Source: Viola odorata
Lineage: Eukaryota; Streptophyta; Magnoliopsida; Malpighiales; Violaceae
Length of the DNA: 64,000 bases
Assembly (NCBI GenBank): GCA_963691705.1
Contig: OY829537.1
Coordinates: 19,282,078 to 19,346,077, forward strand
Direction: 5' to 3'
Shown here: positions 46,444 to 57,976 of the stretch, in pieces
Layout of the letters: each line of letters begins with the position of its first letter
How positions within the stretch are numbered: the stretch's first letter is position 1
Translations under genes and position numbers: made by a program
Notes under the pieces: generated by a model
What the model was told of the DNA's origin: nothing
What the model saw: the letters and a program-made list of their open reading frames with translations, nothing else
Database searches by the model: none

Positions 46444-48996
46444 TGTTGATACCCGAATTTTGACGATTAACTTAAATTGTTCATTGTTTTGCTCAATTTT
46501 GATCTTATTTTTATTATTATTATTTCCGTTTATTTACTATTTATCATCTTGTTTTATTTTTGTTTCATGTCATTTTATTTTATTTTGTACGTATTTTATT
46601 TTTCATTCGAACTTTTGACAGTTTATAATAAAAATTTCTCGAGCTATTGGCTCGAACCAAATAAAATAAATTCTCACTTTCGGCCACAATCATCACACCC
46701 TCTCCCTTTCCATTTTTTCCACGACCATACCAACAACATTGAAAACATCCTTCTCAATTAATCATGCCCGCCATTTCCGGCCACCCACCATCTTTTTCCT
46801 CTAAAAGAGACAGCCTCTACCAAAATTAAATGGCACGGTCTGCCAATTTCCAAACCCGAATCATCCCTCTGCAAAAAATCCAAATTTCCCTCGTTCAATT
46901 TCTCTTCATTCAACCATTACCTCTGCCAAATCAAATTAAATTGCAACCATCAAATAAAAATACAGCCGATCCCTTCTCCGTCACCAACAAACCATCACTG
47001 CAACCCAAAAATCCCGATCACCACATCACCACCACCCGTCTCCGGCCACTTCAAATCAGCCCCGTAAACCCACTTCAAAAACCAGCACCAAAATCCACCC
47101 GAACAACCCATCTATCCGGCCAAATCTGCCCCAAAAAAAACAGTCCAGAATCAGCCCCCAAAACACCCATTACTCCGGCCAAAACACCCACACCAAACCC
47201 ATCCAAATCACCAAAATCAAACCCAAAAAATCAGTACCCAAATCCCTAATCAATTACCCAAATCCATACACCAAATTAAACCCAATCCATACACTAAATT
47301 AAATCAATTCGTCAACGCCAAAACACCAAACCGATCACTAAATCACCAACCAAATCTGACCCAAATATCCATTGTTTGTGTGTGTTGTGTGTTGTGATTC
47401 CAAGGAAAACAAAAAGAAAGAAAGAGAGGAGGAGTGAAGGCAGTGAGAGCTCGATTGATGAAAGGAGAATAGGAAAGAAAAAAAGAAGAGAGATTTGATT
47501 TGTGTTTGATGTTGTGCAGAGAAGTAAGAAGAAAAGAAGAAAAAAAAGGAGTGGGTTCGTGGAAAGAAATAAGAAAAAGGAAAGAAAAGAAAGTAAAAGA
47601 AAAAGAGAAAGGAAGAAAAGAAAAAGCAAAAATGTTGTCGGGAAAGGGTTAGAAAAAATGAAGGAAAGAAAAGAATAAAAAAGAGAAAGGGCCCACGTGG
47701 CCCAAAAGAAAGAAATGAGTTAGTTTTCTTACTTGAATATTCGGACCGGGACGAACAATGGGTAAGGTGATCTCATTTTTATTAATATTTGATCATTTGA
47801 AATTTATTTATGAGTCCCTTACTAATACGCGTTTATTTGTCTATTTTGTTCGTATGTTTTATTTGCACGCTCGTCGTGATGATGCCCCAATGAGCTTGTT
47901 GGAGCTCGACGAGGAGTTCGATGCGTCATTGCCAATTGCGAAGCTCGAATGGAGAATTTAATTGTTGTATTTATTTATTTGGGAATTTGTAATTAATTTG
48001 TAATATTTATTTGCAGTATTTATCTATTTTATTATTAATTGTTGCCACTAATCTTTGATCTACAGGTAAAGCTCTCCAGGTATGTTTTCCTTTTTCCCTT
48101 CTTTATTTTGGATAAACGTATTTTAATGCGTGATTGTTAGAATTCGAATTAATCTGTTTGCATGATGCTTATACCAATGAATGTGCTTTATTTTATGCTT
48201 GTTTCGTGTGCGGCTTTGTCCCCACGAATTTACGCTTTATTTTGATGAATGTGTTTCGTGTGCGGCTTCGACCCCATGAATGTTTTTCAATTTATGCTAT
48301 ATTGACGAATGTGTTATGTGCGCGGCTTCGACCCACTTCCCGGTTTTTCTCTTTTCAACGTGTTTTTCGCATTCATTCAAAACGGTACTTTGCTAGTATA
48401 TGCGTGCTTAGAATCACCTAGTAAATAGGATTTAATCACGTGCATTGGCCCGATGATGATAAGTGATCCATCGTTGTTCACTAGGGTCGTCGTTTTAGTA
48501 AAGATTAACAAAACGGTAGTAATCTCACTTGATTTTGTATGAAACTGGATTAATTTTAAACTCGACAAAATTTAATTGGAATAGGTATGAAACCAACCCT
48601 TTTATTTTCTTAGAGGATTAAAATGTTTATTTTCTTTTAACAACTCAGCAATTAATTAGGATAAAATCAATTGAACCAATTTAAGAACTAAAGTGGCGAT
48701 TCCCCTGAGGGCCCAATTACTTGTTTTCAACATGATTTTTAAACACCTCCTTTTTAGAACCGGTAACCTTTTTAAGGATGAGACTCGGGTGCCTAACACC
48801 TTCCCGAGTCCATAATACGACCCCGAACCATCGTTCTCGGGTTTAGACCCTTTTTGTGCCTTAGTTTTTATTTTTATTTTCTTCTTCTTCTTTTTTTGAC
48901 TTTATAGGTTTCCCTAAACCTTAGAAAAATAGGGTGGCGACTTCATTGTATGTGTTTTTCATTTGCGTCCCGAATTTCGCTCGCGACGGTGCGACA
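46444..48996 (+). repeat. 3' LTR (2,553 bp)
   Basis: Almost identical to the 5' LTR. Differences seen by eye: two extra bases at about 46811, single changes matching 5' LTR positions 34455, 35414 and 35831, and a TTC/T-run difference near 48882-48896. Confidence 0.93.
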
Positions 48997-49001
48997 GGCA
49001 T
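48997..49001 (+). repeat. Target site duplication of LTR element, right
   Basis: GGCAT, matching 33779-33783. The array unit continues in register from here. Confidence 0.9.
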
Positions 49002-49353
49002 CAAAGTCAATAACATCACAAAGAATTTTATAGTAGATTATGTATCTACTACCTGGAAGAAGAATCTTCACTACACCAGCCCACCATCCAGCTTTATACT
49101 TAGCGTCAACAATATCGTTCTCTTTGAAAACCCCATTAGCTGAGTAGTCATTAGGAGGCAGAGGCCGTATGATAGTAGGATCAACTTCTTCCCTCAAAAG
49201 TAAGCCATCATCAGCATAAAGGGTCCTGAACTCAACAACAGCCTTTTTCCTCCTCTTGGAAGAAGATTTTGACAGGTACTTTATGATGGAGGCGGAGTAC
49301 CAGACGCTTTTCTCTCTGTTTACTTCTACCGATTGACTTTCGGTGTAATCCAT
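49002..49353 (-). pseudogene. Agenet copy 11, N-terminal part
   Basis: The first 117 or so codons of copy 11 (type A), with Agenet domain 1 and most of domain 2. The frame now runs into the 3' LTR, adding about 18 unrelated residues before a stop at 48943. Confidence 0.85.
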
Positions 49354-50081
49354 CTTATTTCTAAGGGGGAGGGGAGGAGGAGGGGGAAGGGGGAGGAAGG
49401 AGGGCCTTAAATTGCTTTTAAGAAATTTAATTTAATTTACTAGAGAAAAAGCTAGCAAAGACTACATATCAAATAGTACCTAGTTGGGGCTTACAACCAA
49501 AACTTGTCCTACGTTGTGGATCTGACTTTAAAAATTGAGGTAAAATTATTAGATCTTTGTCCTACTATAATTTTGCATATTAAATTTGTTTTTTCTATTT
49601 TGATAAAAAAATATTCTGGCAAGTTATTTGTATCAATTACATGAAGATTTGGAAAATCTGGAAACGTATTTCCTTTTTCATAATTAAGAAATAATAGTGA
49701 ATTTTAATTTGTCCTACCATTTTAGAAAGTGAGACATATGTTTGTCCTTTTTCTTTCATTCCTTTTCTTTTAATTGAAACCATTTCTTAATTGCATAACA
49801 CTCCAACGAGATAAAAGATAAGTCTGGGTTTTGTCCAAATTTTTCGGATATTAAAGGATTGTGCATGTGTTTTGATTAGAGCAACCAATGGCATGCCAAA
49901 GGACGCCTATGCTGGTGACATAGGTCAAATTCCACTGGCTATAGTTGATGCTGAAGATGACCAAAATATCTCAGATTATCTTGCATCATATAAGTAAGTT
50001 TGTTCTTCCACCAATGGGTATAAATAAGATACAGGTTGAAACTAATAATAGTAAAAAGAAACATATTGATATTCGTTGATA

Positions 50082-50639
50082 TTAATGTATTATACAGGCA
50101 TGACCAACTGTCTAAATCTCGAGCATGAGGAAGGCCATTGATAACATAAAATAACCCATTGTTGCTGAATTTTTTTCAACTTGACCACCTGATGAGGAAT
50201 TCGAAAAGTTAGATGGGCATACCGGCAAATTAGGTGGGTTCCAAACTCCATTAGCCCAAACCCTGTGCAAGCGCAACTCTTGGGCATCAAAGTCAATAAC
50301 ATCACAAAGAATTTTAAAGTAGATTGTGTATCTACTACCTGGAAGAAGAATCTTCACTACACCAGCCCACCATCCAGCTTTATACTTAGCGTCAACAATA
50401 TCGTTCTCTTTGAAAACCCCATTAGCTGAGTAGTCACTAGGAGGCAGAGGTCGTATGATAGTAGGATCAACTTCTTCCCTCAAAAGCAAGCCATCATCAG
50501 CATAAAGGGTCCTGAACTCAACAACAACCTTTTTTATCCTCTTGGAAGAAGATTTTGACGGGTAGTTTATGATGGAGGCGGAGTACCAGACGCCTTTCTC
50601 TCTGGTTACTTCTACCGATTGACCTTCGGTGTAATCCAT
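50082..50639 (-). pseudogene. Agenet/Tudor-like protein, array copy 12 (type B, early stop)
   Basis: Type B with LHRVW, like copy 10. A single change turns GAGATTGAG into GAGATTTAG at about 50113, so the protein would end 10 residues early (175 aa). Both Agenet domains are complete, so it could still be functional. Confidence 0.65.
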
Positions 50640-51367
50640 CTTATTTCTAAGAGGGAGTGGAGGAGGAGGGGGAAGGGGGAGGAAGGAGGGCCTTAAATTG
50701 CTTTTAAGAAATTTAATTTAATTTACTAGAGAAAAAGCTAGCAAAGACTACATATCAAATAGTACCTAGCTGGGGCTTACAACCAAAACATGTCCTACGT
50801 TGTGGATCTGACTTTAAAAATTGAGGTAAAATTATTAGATCTTTGTCCTACTATAATTTTTCAGATTAAATTTGTTTTTTCTATTTTGATAAAAAAATAT
50901 TCTGGCAAGTTATTTGTATCAATTACATGAAGATTTGGAAAATCTGGAAACGTATTTCCATTTTCATAATTAACAAATAATAGTGAATTTTAATTTGTCC
51001 TACCATTTTAGAAAGTTAAACATATGTTTGTCCTTTTTCTTTCATTCCTTTTCTTTTAATTGAAACCATTTCTTAATTGCATAACACTCCAACGAGATAA
51101 AAGATAAGTTTGGGTTTTGTCCAAATTTTTCGGATATTAAAGGATTGTGCATGTGTTTTGATTAGAGCAACCAATGGCATGCCAAAGGACGCCTATGCTG
51201 GTGACATAGGTCAAATTCCACTGGCTATAGTTGATTCTGAAGATGACCAAAATATCTCAGATTATCTTGCATCATATAAGTAAGTTTGTTCTTCCACCAA
51301 TGGGTATAAATAAGATACAGGTTGAAACTAATAATAGTAAAAAGAAACATATTGATATTCGTTGATA

Positions 51368-51924
51368 TTAATGTATTATACAGGCATGGCCAACTGTCTC
51401 AATCTCGAGCATGAGGAAGGCCATTGATAACATAAAATAACCCATTGTTGCTGAATTTTCTTCAACCTGACCACCTGATAAGGAATTCGAAAAGTTAGAT
51501 GGGCATACCGGCAAATTAGGTGGGTTCCAAACTCCATTAGCCCAAACCCAGTGCAAGCGCAACTCTTGGGCATCAAAGTCAATAACATCACAAAGTATTT
51601 CAAAGTAGATTATGTATCTACTACCTGGAAGAAGAATCTTCACTACACCAGCCCACCATCCAGCTTTATACTTATCGTCAACAATATCGTTCTCTTTGAA
51701 AACCCCATTAGCTGAGTAGTCACTAGGAGGCAGAGGCCGTGTGATAGTAGGATCAACTTCTTCCCTCAAAAGTAAGCCATCATCAGCATAAAGGTCCTGA
51801 ACTCAACAACAGCCTTTTTCCTCCTCTTGGAAGAAGATTTTGACAGGTACTTTATGATGGAGGCGGAGTACCAGACGCTTTTCTCACTGTTTACTTCTAC
51901 CGATTGACTTTCGGTGTAATCCAT
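51368..51924 (-). pseudogene. Agenet/Tudor-like protein, array copy 13 (type C, frameshift)
   Basis: It shares the one-base loss (AAAGGTCCTG, near 51791) and Thr in TITRPLPP with copy 7. The left half of the same unit instead matches unit 11 (TTAACAAATAATAG near 50970), so the unit is a recombinant. Confidence 0.75.
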
Positions 51925-52652
51925 CTTATTTCTAAGGGGGAGGGGAGGAGGATGGGGAAGGGAGAGGAAGGAGGGCCTTAAATTGCTTTTAAGAAATTTA
52001 ATTTAATTTACTAGAGAAAAAGTTAGCAAAGACTACATATCAAATAGTACCTAGTTGGGGCTTACAACCAAAACTTGTCCTACGTTGTGGATCTGACTTT
52101 AAAAATTGAGGTAAAATTTTTAGATCTTTGTCCTACTATAATTTTTCAGATTAAATTTGTTTATTCTATTTTGATAAAAAAATATTCTGGCAAGTTATTT
52201 GTATCAATTACATGAAGATTTGGAAAATCTGGAAACGTATTTCCTTTTTCATAATTAAGAAATAATAGTGAATTTTAATTTGTCCTACCATTTTAGAAAG
52301 TTAAACATATGTTTGTCCTTTTTCTTTCATTCCTTTTCTTTTAATTGAAACCATTTCTTAATTGCATAACACTCCAACGAGATAAAAGATAAGTTTGGGT
52401 TTTGTCCAAATTTTTCGGATATTAAAGGATTGTGCATGTGTTTTGATTAGAGCAACCAATGACATGCCAAAGGACGCCTATGCTGGTGACATAGGTCAAA
52501 TTCCACTGGCTATAGTTGATGCTGAAGATGACCAAAATATCTCAGATTATCTTGCATCATATAAGTAAGTTTGTTCTTCCACCAATGGGTATAAATAAGA
52601 TACAGGTTGAAACTAATAATAGTAAAAAGAAACATATTGATATTCGTTGATA

Positions 52653-53208
52653 TTAATGTATTATACAGGCATGGCCAACTGTCTCAATCTCGAGCATGAG
52701 GAAGGCCATTGATAACATAAAATAACCCATTGTTGCTGAATTTTTTTCAACCTGACCACCTAATGAGGAATTCGAAAAGTTAGATGGGCATACCGGCAAA
52801 TTAGGTGGGTTTCAAACTCCATTAGCCCAAACCCTGTGCAAGCGCAACTCTTGGGCATCAAAGTCAATAACATCACAAAGAATTTTAAAGTAGATTATGT
52901 ATCTACTATCTGGAAGAGGAATCTTCACTACACCAGCCCACCATCCAGCTTTACACTTAGCGTCAACAATATCGTTCTCTTTGAAAACCCCATTAGCTGA
53001 GTAGTCACTAGGAGGCAGAGGTCGTATGATAGTAGGATCAACTTCTTCCCTCAAAAGCAAGCCATCATCAGCATAAAGGGTACTGAACTCAACAACAACC
53101 TTTTTCCTCCTCTTGGAAGAAGATTTTGACGGGTACTTTATGATGGAGGCGGAGTACCAGACTCCTGTCTCTGTTTACTTCTACTGATTGACCTTCGGTG
53201 TAATCCAT
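52653..53208 (-). pseudogene. Agenet/Tudor-like protein, array copy 14 (degenerate)
   Basis: The last unit is the most diverged. A short deletion near 53163-53173 shifts the frame in domain 1, the best open piece is 53060-52812, and a stop after WANGV ends it. VDAKCK and VVKIPLPDS also differ. Outer units of arrays commonly escape homogenisation. Confidence 0.75.
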
Positions 53209-53314
53209 CTTGTTTCTAAGGGGGAGAGGAGGGGAGGGGGAAGGGGGAGGAAGGAAGGCCTTAAATTACTTTTAAGAAATTTAATTTAATTTACTAGAGA
53301 AAAAGCTAGGAAAG

Positions 53315-53604
53315 CATGATGGTGTGTGGGGCCATATTTCTCATTTATAATTGTCGTTGGATGAGGGGTCTAATTTGATCGTAATTGGCTCTGTGATTGG
53401 GTTTTTGAGTTGTGATTGGTGTTGGTGATGGACGGAAATGATGAAGACAAACAATGTATCATACAATATCAATTAAATTAAATAGAGTAACGAGGGAATA
53501 AGTTAGGAGTATAAATTTGAATCATTGGAACGAGGAGGAGGAGTAGGGTCGTCCGTTTCTATTGCGAACTGTCCTGGTATTGGGTAGTGATTTAGTATAA
53601 TGTT
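53315..53604. other. Unique flank right of the array
   Basis: GCATGATGGTGTGTGGGGCC begins sequence not found in the units. It probably is the original upstream region of the ancestral Agenet ORF. No TATA box or other motif was placed with confidence. Confidence 0.5.
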
Positions 53605-53730
53605 CGAATTCCTTATCAGGTGGTCAGGTTGAAGAAAATTCAGCAACAATGGGTTATTTTACGTTATCAATGGCCTTCCTCATGCTCGAGATTGAGACAG
53701 TTGCCCATGCCTGTATGACACATTAATATC
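53605..53730 (+). pseudogene. Inverted copy of the Agenet ORF tail
   Basis: On + it reads GGQVEENSATMGYFTLSMAF, then LMLEIETVAHACMTH, the last ~40 residues of the array ORF, in opposite orientation to the array. It marks the start of an inverted arm that continues into the reverse subtilase copies. Confidence 0.8.
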
Positions 53731-53810
53731 AATGAATATCAATATGTTTCTTTTTACTATTATTATTTTCAACCTGTATCTTATTTATGCCCATTGGTAG
53801 AAGAACAAAC

Positions 53811-55945
53811 TTACTTATATGATGTAAGATAATCTGAGATATTTTGGCTATCTTCAGCATCAACTATAACCTGTGAAATTGGACCCATGTCACAGGCGTA
53901 GGCGTCCTTTGGCATGCCATTGGTTGCTCTAATCAAAGCACCTGCACAATCCTCTAAAATTTCAACAATCTCTTCAGCTTCCCGAGCATCTGAAGTAATT
54001 GGACAAAGCATAAATTTGTCCTTCATCTCGCTGGAGTGTTATGCAATTAAGAAATAGTTTCAATTAAAAGAAAAGGAATAGAAAGAAAAAGGACAAACAT
54101 ATGTTTAACTTTCCAAAATGGTAGGACAAATTAAATTTGATTGTTATATTCTTAATTATGACAAAGGAAATACCTCTTTCTCTCTTCTGTTCAGCTTTTC
54201 CAAATCTTCATATCTTATCAAGGGATAACTTTTATTTGAGGCAAAATAATTGATACAAATAGCCTGCCAGAATAATTTTTTATCAAAATAGCGAAAACAA
54301 ATTTAATCTGCAAAATTATAGAAGGACAAAGATCCAATAATTTACCTCAATCTTTGTGTCATCTCCTAAAGTCAGATCCACTATGTAGGAGTAGTTTTGG
54401 TTGCAAGCCCCAACTATTAGTACCCATGGTGTTGTATTTGATATGTAATTCTTTCGTTTGTCTCCAAGAGCTCCATTTCCAACAGCAGCCATAGTTAAAG
54501 TTCCTTTTCTAATCAATGCTCCCAATGAGCCCTCAGCGCTGCATCAGTTCGAGGTCTATTGCTATATTGAGCTTGTGGTAGGGAAATCGATACAACATCC
54601 ACTTTTCGTGCTAAGATAGTATTGAATGCTTCAACGATGGATTCGTAATTAACAATATCAAGATTCTTTCTAATTTGCCATACACATTTGAAAACAAGCA
54701 GTTTAGCATTACTAATGATCCATTCGACCGTGCCAAAGTTAAACCCAGAGATATGAACGTTTTCAATCCTATTTCCAGCCAAGATTGTTGCACAACCATT
54801 TCCATGTCCACTCATATCTCTTGGATTCTTATAATCTGTCATTCTTCCATCGTACGAGGGAAAACAAGATTTAACCTCAATAATTTTCCTATAATGTGAA
54901 ACAGTTTGTATGTCATGTTTATGTATGCCAATCAATCAAACAATGTAGCTTGGAATTCATATGCAATACCTTCACTCTTATTACTTAAAAATGTCATTTT
55001 CAGTTTGAAATCAAATCCAAACAGTGGTTTTTATGAAGAGTTTTTTTAAAGAAAAGACCGTCTCCGAAACATTACATACCTATTGGGAACCACATCCCAA
55101 GAGAGATCATTTTTTTGAAACTTTATATACTCCTGAATTGAGGATTGCTATAACTACATCCGCTTCTTCAACTTTAGAATCAAATTTGTCCAGTGACTTC
55201 TCCTTATTAAAATCGTAGGACAATATATCTACAGCAAAAAATATAAACATTAAATTTTTTTACCATGTCAAGTCATCAATTTCTCCATCAACTCTCCCTC
55301 AAAGATGGACTAGAAGAAAGTACAAATCTAGAGAGCAAAACCATCAAATAAGTAATAGTGAGAAACCTAAAATGAGTGCATACATGTTCTACCAATGAAG
55401 ATAATAAATATTGTGAAGTTAACATGGTACTTGATGAGTGAACCACTCCATGACATGAAAATGTGCCTTGGTCAATTTCAAAGCCACTATGACTATCAAG
55501 CAAGGATAAATAGGACAAAGTAAACAATCACAACACATATGTGTTTAGTGCATGCATCTAAGAAAAGTTACCTCGATAGAAATAGGTTATTTATATGGAA
55601 AGGAATATGGCAACATAAGTCAAATCCTTGCCTTGAAATAAATATAAATAAATATGGAAAGGAAGAAATCTATTTATCATAATAAAAGAACGGAACAGTT
55701 ACTGTTTTGATTGGTAAAATTCTGTCTGAAATGGTTTTCTCCATTTACAAAATGAGACATAATGCAGTGCCAACCAATAGTGCAATAACTTATTGGCCAA
55801 TAAGTAAAGGCAGTAGATATAGAAATCACTTGAAGAAAATGAAAATTTATCACAACCCAAGGTGATATCCATCTATTTCCCATATTTGGTCTGTTGTTGT
55901 GTATGTACCATTCTTAGTATCTTGCTAAAGTTTCTCTCCCTGCTG
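53811..55945 (-). pseudogene. Subtilase (S8 family) pseudogene, copy 2
   Basis: Read right to left. The Asp region (about 55215-55100) has VVIAILNSGVY, where the catalytic Asp is now Asn, followed by a stop. The His region (54935-54513) has DMSGHGNGCATILAGN, FNFGTVEWIISNAKLLVFKC and DVVSISLPQAQYSNRP. A block at 54525-54316 has TMAAVGNGALGD (oxyanion Asn) and YISNTTPWVLIVGA. The PA exon (54026-53811) has SDAREAEEIVEILEDCAGAL and ATNGMPKDAYACDMG. It is the best preserved of the three copies, but there is no pro-domain and no Ser region. Plant subtilases are secreted Ser proteases; this one cannot work. Confidence 0.85.
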
Positions 55946-55949
55946 TTTA

Positions 55950-57976
55950 TTTTCAACATGTATCTTATTTATGCCCATTGGTAGAAGAACAAACTTACTT
56001 ATATGATGTAAGATAATCTGAGATATTTTGGCTATCTTCAGCATCAACTATAACCTGTGAAATTGGACCCATGTCACAGGCGTAGGCGTCCTTTGGCATG
56101 CCATTGGTTGCTTTAATCAAAACACCTCCACAATCCTTTAATATTTGAAGAATTTGGACAAAACACAAACTTGTCTTTCATCTCGCTGGAGTGTTATGCA
56201 ATTAAGAAATAGTTTCAATTAAAAGAGAAAGAATAGAAAGAAAAAGGGCAAACATATGTTTAACTTTTCAAAATGGTAGGATAAATTAAAATTCACTGTT
56301 ATTTTTTAATTATGACAAAAGAAATACCTTTCTTTTATGTATTATTCATATTTTACAAATCTTCATATAATTGATACAAATAGCTTGCCAGAATAATTTT
56401 TTATCAAAATAGCGAAAACAAATTTAATCTGCAAAATTATAGTAGGACAAAGATCTAATAATTTTACCTCAATCTTTAAAGTCAGATCCACTACGTAGGA
56501 GAAGTTTTGGTTGGAAGCCCCAACTGGGTACTATTTGATATGTAGTCCTCTATTTCCAGCAACACCCACGCTAATAATGAGCCATCAGTAACTGCATCGG
56601 ATGGAGGTTCATCATATTTCGTTTGTGACAAAGAAATCGATACAACATCCACTTCTCGCGCTAAGATACTCTTGAATGCTTCAACGATGAATTCGTAATT
56701 AGCAATATCTATATCATCTGAAATTTGCCATTAACATTTGAAAACAACCAGTTTAGCATTCCTAGCGTTCCTTTCAACCGTGCCAAAGTCGAACAAAATA
56801 TTAAAGTTTTCAATCCTATTTACAACCAAGATTGCTTCACAGCCACTTCCATGTCCAAAGATATTTGTGGAATTCTTATAATCTTTCATTCTTCTATCAT
56901 AATAGGAAAAACAAGATTTAACATCAATAATTTTCCTGCAATGTGAAACAATTTGTATGTTATGTTCATTCATACCAATTAATCAAACAATGTAGTTGGA
57001 ATTCATATGCAATACATTTACTCTTGTTACTTAAAAATGTCATATTCAGTTTGAAATCAAATCCAGACGTTGGTTTTTATGAAGAATTTTTTTAATAAAA
57101 AACTGTCTCCAAAATATATTGCAAACCATCCCAATGTGTAGAGAAGTTGAAACTTTATATTTCTCTCATTCTTCCATGCTACAAAAAATAAGGGATTCAA
57201 GCCATATTTCTAAACCGAGGATTGTTATTACCACATCCGCTTCTTCAACTCTAGAATCAAATTTGTCCAGTGACTTCTCCTTATTAAAATTGTAGAACAA
57301 CATATCTATAACAAAAAATATAAATATTAATTTTTCTTTCCTTATATGTCAAGCCATCAATTTCTCCATCAACTCTCCCTAAAAGATGGTCTAGAAGGAA
57401 GCACAAGAACCATCAAATAAGTAATAGTGAGAAACTTAAAATGAGCGAATGTATGTTCTACCAATGAAAGATAATAAATATTGTAAAGTTAACATGGTAG
57501 TGAACCACTCCATGACATGACAAGGTGCCTTATTTCAGAGGCACTAAGACTGTCAAGCAAAGATAAATAGGGCAAAATTAACAGTCACAACACGTGTTTA
57601 GTACATGCGTCTAAGAAAAATTGCCTTGACAGAAATAAGTTATTTATATGAAAAGGAATATGACAACATAAGTCAAATCCTTGCGTTGAAAAAAATATAA
57701 ATAAACATGGGAAGGAAGAAATCTATATATCATAATAAAAAAACATAACAAATATTATTTTTATTGGTAAAATTCTATCTAAAATGATTTTCTCCATTGA
57801 CAAAGTGGTACATAACGTAGTCTGAACCAATAGTGCAATAATTTAATGGCCAATAAGTAAAGGCAATAGATATAGAAACCACAGGAAAGAAAATTTATCA
57901 CAACCTAATGGTGATATTCTTCTATTTTCCATGTTGGTCTGCTATTGTATATGTACCCACCTTAGTTTCTTGCTAA
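55950..57976 (-). pseudogene. Subtilase (S8 family) pseudogene, copy 3
   Basis: A tandem duplicate of copy 2 in the same orientation, joined at about 55945-55950. The Asp region (about 57300-57190) reads EEADVVITILGLEIW (Asp to Gly). The His region (56973-56731) has DYKNSTNIFGHGSGCEAILV. The PA piece (about 56113-55985) is almost identical to copy 2 but its upstream part is deleted (about 56120-56160). The non-coding parts (57976-57340) match the left side of copy 1 in reverse complement. No Ser region. Confidence 0.8.

Larger units (their letters stand above)
33784..48996 (+). mobile_element. LTR retrotransposon, 15.2 kb, non-autonomous, Ogre/Tat-like
   Basis: Two LTRs of about 2.55 kb begin TGTTGATACC and end GTGCGACA, flanked by GGCAT on both sides. 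A primer site for tRNA-Arg and a polypurine tract fix the + orientation. Long LTRs, a tRNA-Arg primer site, the LTR words GGTGCCTAACACCTTCCC, and tandem repeats in the 3' internal part are features known from the Tat/Ogre branch of Ty3/gypsy elements. No gag, protease, integrase or gypsy RT frame is present in the 10.1-kb interior, so the copy is a large retrotransposon derivative that would need proteins from another element. The LTRs differ by only about three substitutions, one 2-bp indel and a variable T/C run, so insertion was recent. Confidence 0.9.
20070..53314. repeat. Tandem array of 14 units (~1,286 bp) of subtilase fragment + Agenet ORF
   Basis: Unit starts, all at ACTACATATC or a close variant: 20070, 21376, 22657, 23943, 25229, 26515, 27801, 29099, 30385, 31671, 32957, then (after the LTR element) 49461, 50747 and 52032; the last unit ends at 53314. 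Ten of the units are exactly 1,286 bp; the others are 1,306, 1,281, 1,298, 1,285 or 1,283. Unit 11 is split by an LTR retrotransposon; removing that and one 5-bp target copy gives 1,286 again. Each unit carries, on +, a remnant of the subtilase YISN region and a 40-codon PA-domain exon, and on -, a 185-codon Agenet ORF. The joining point reads GCAAAG|ACTACAT. In the outermost sequences it is AATGGAGG|ACTACAT (left) and GGAAAG|CATGATGG (right), so the first duplication joined these two points with little homology. Confidence 0.95.

Noticed and set aside
20070..53314. CRISPR-like or prokaryotic repeat array
   Set aside because: Units are over 1 kb, carry eukaryotic introns and gene fragments, and the surroundings are plant nuclear DNA.
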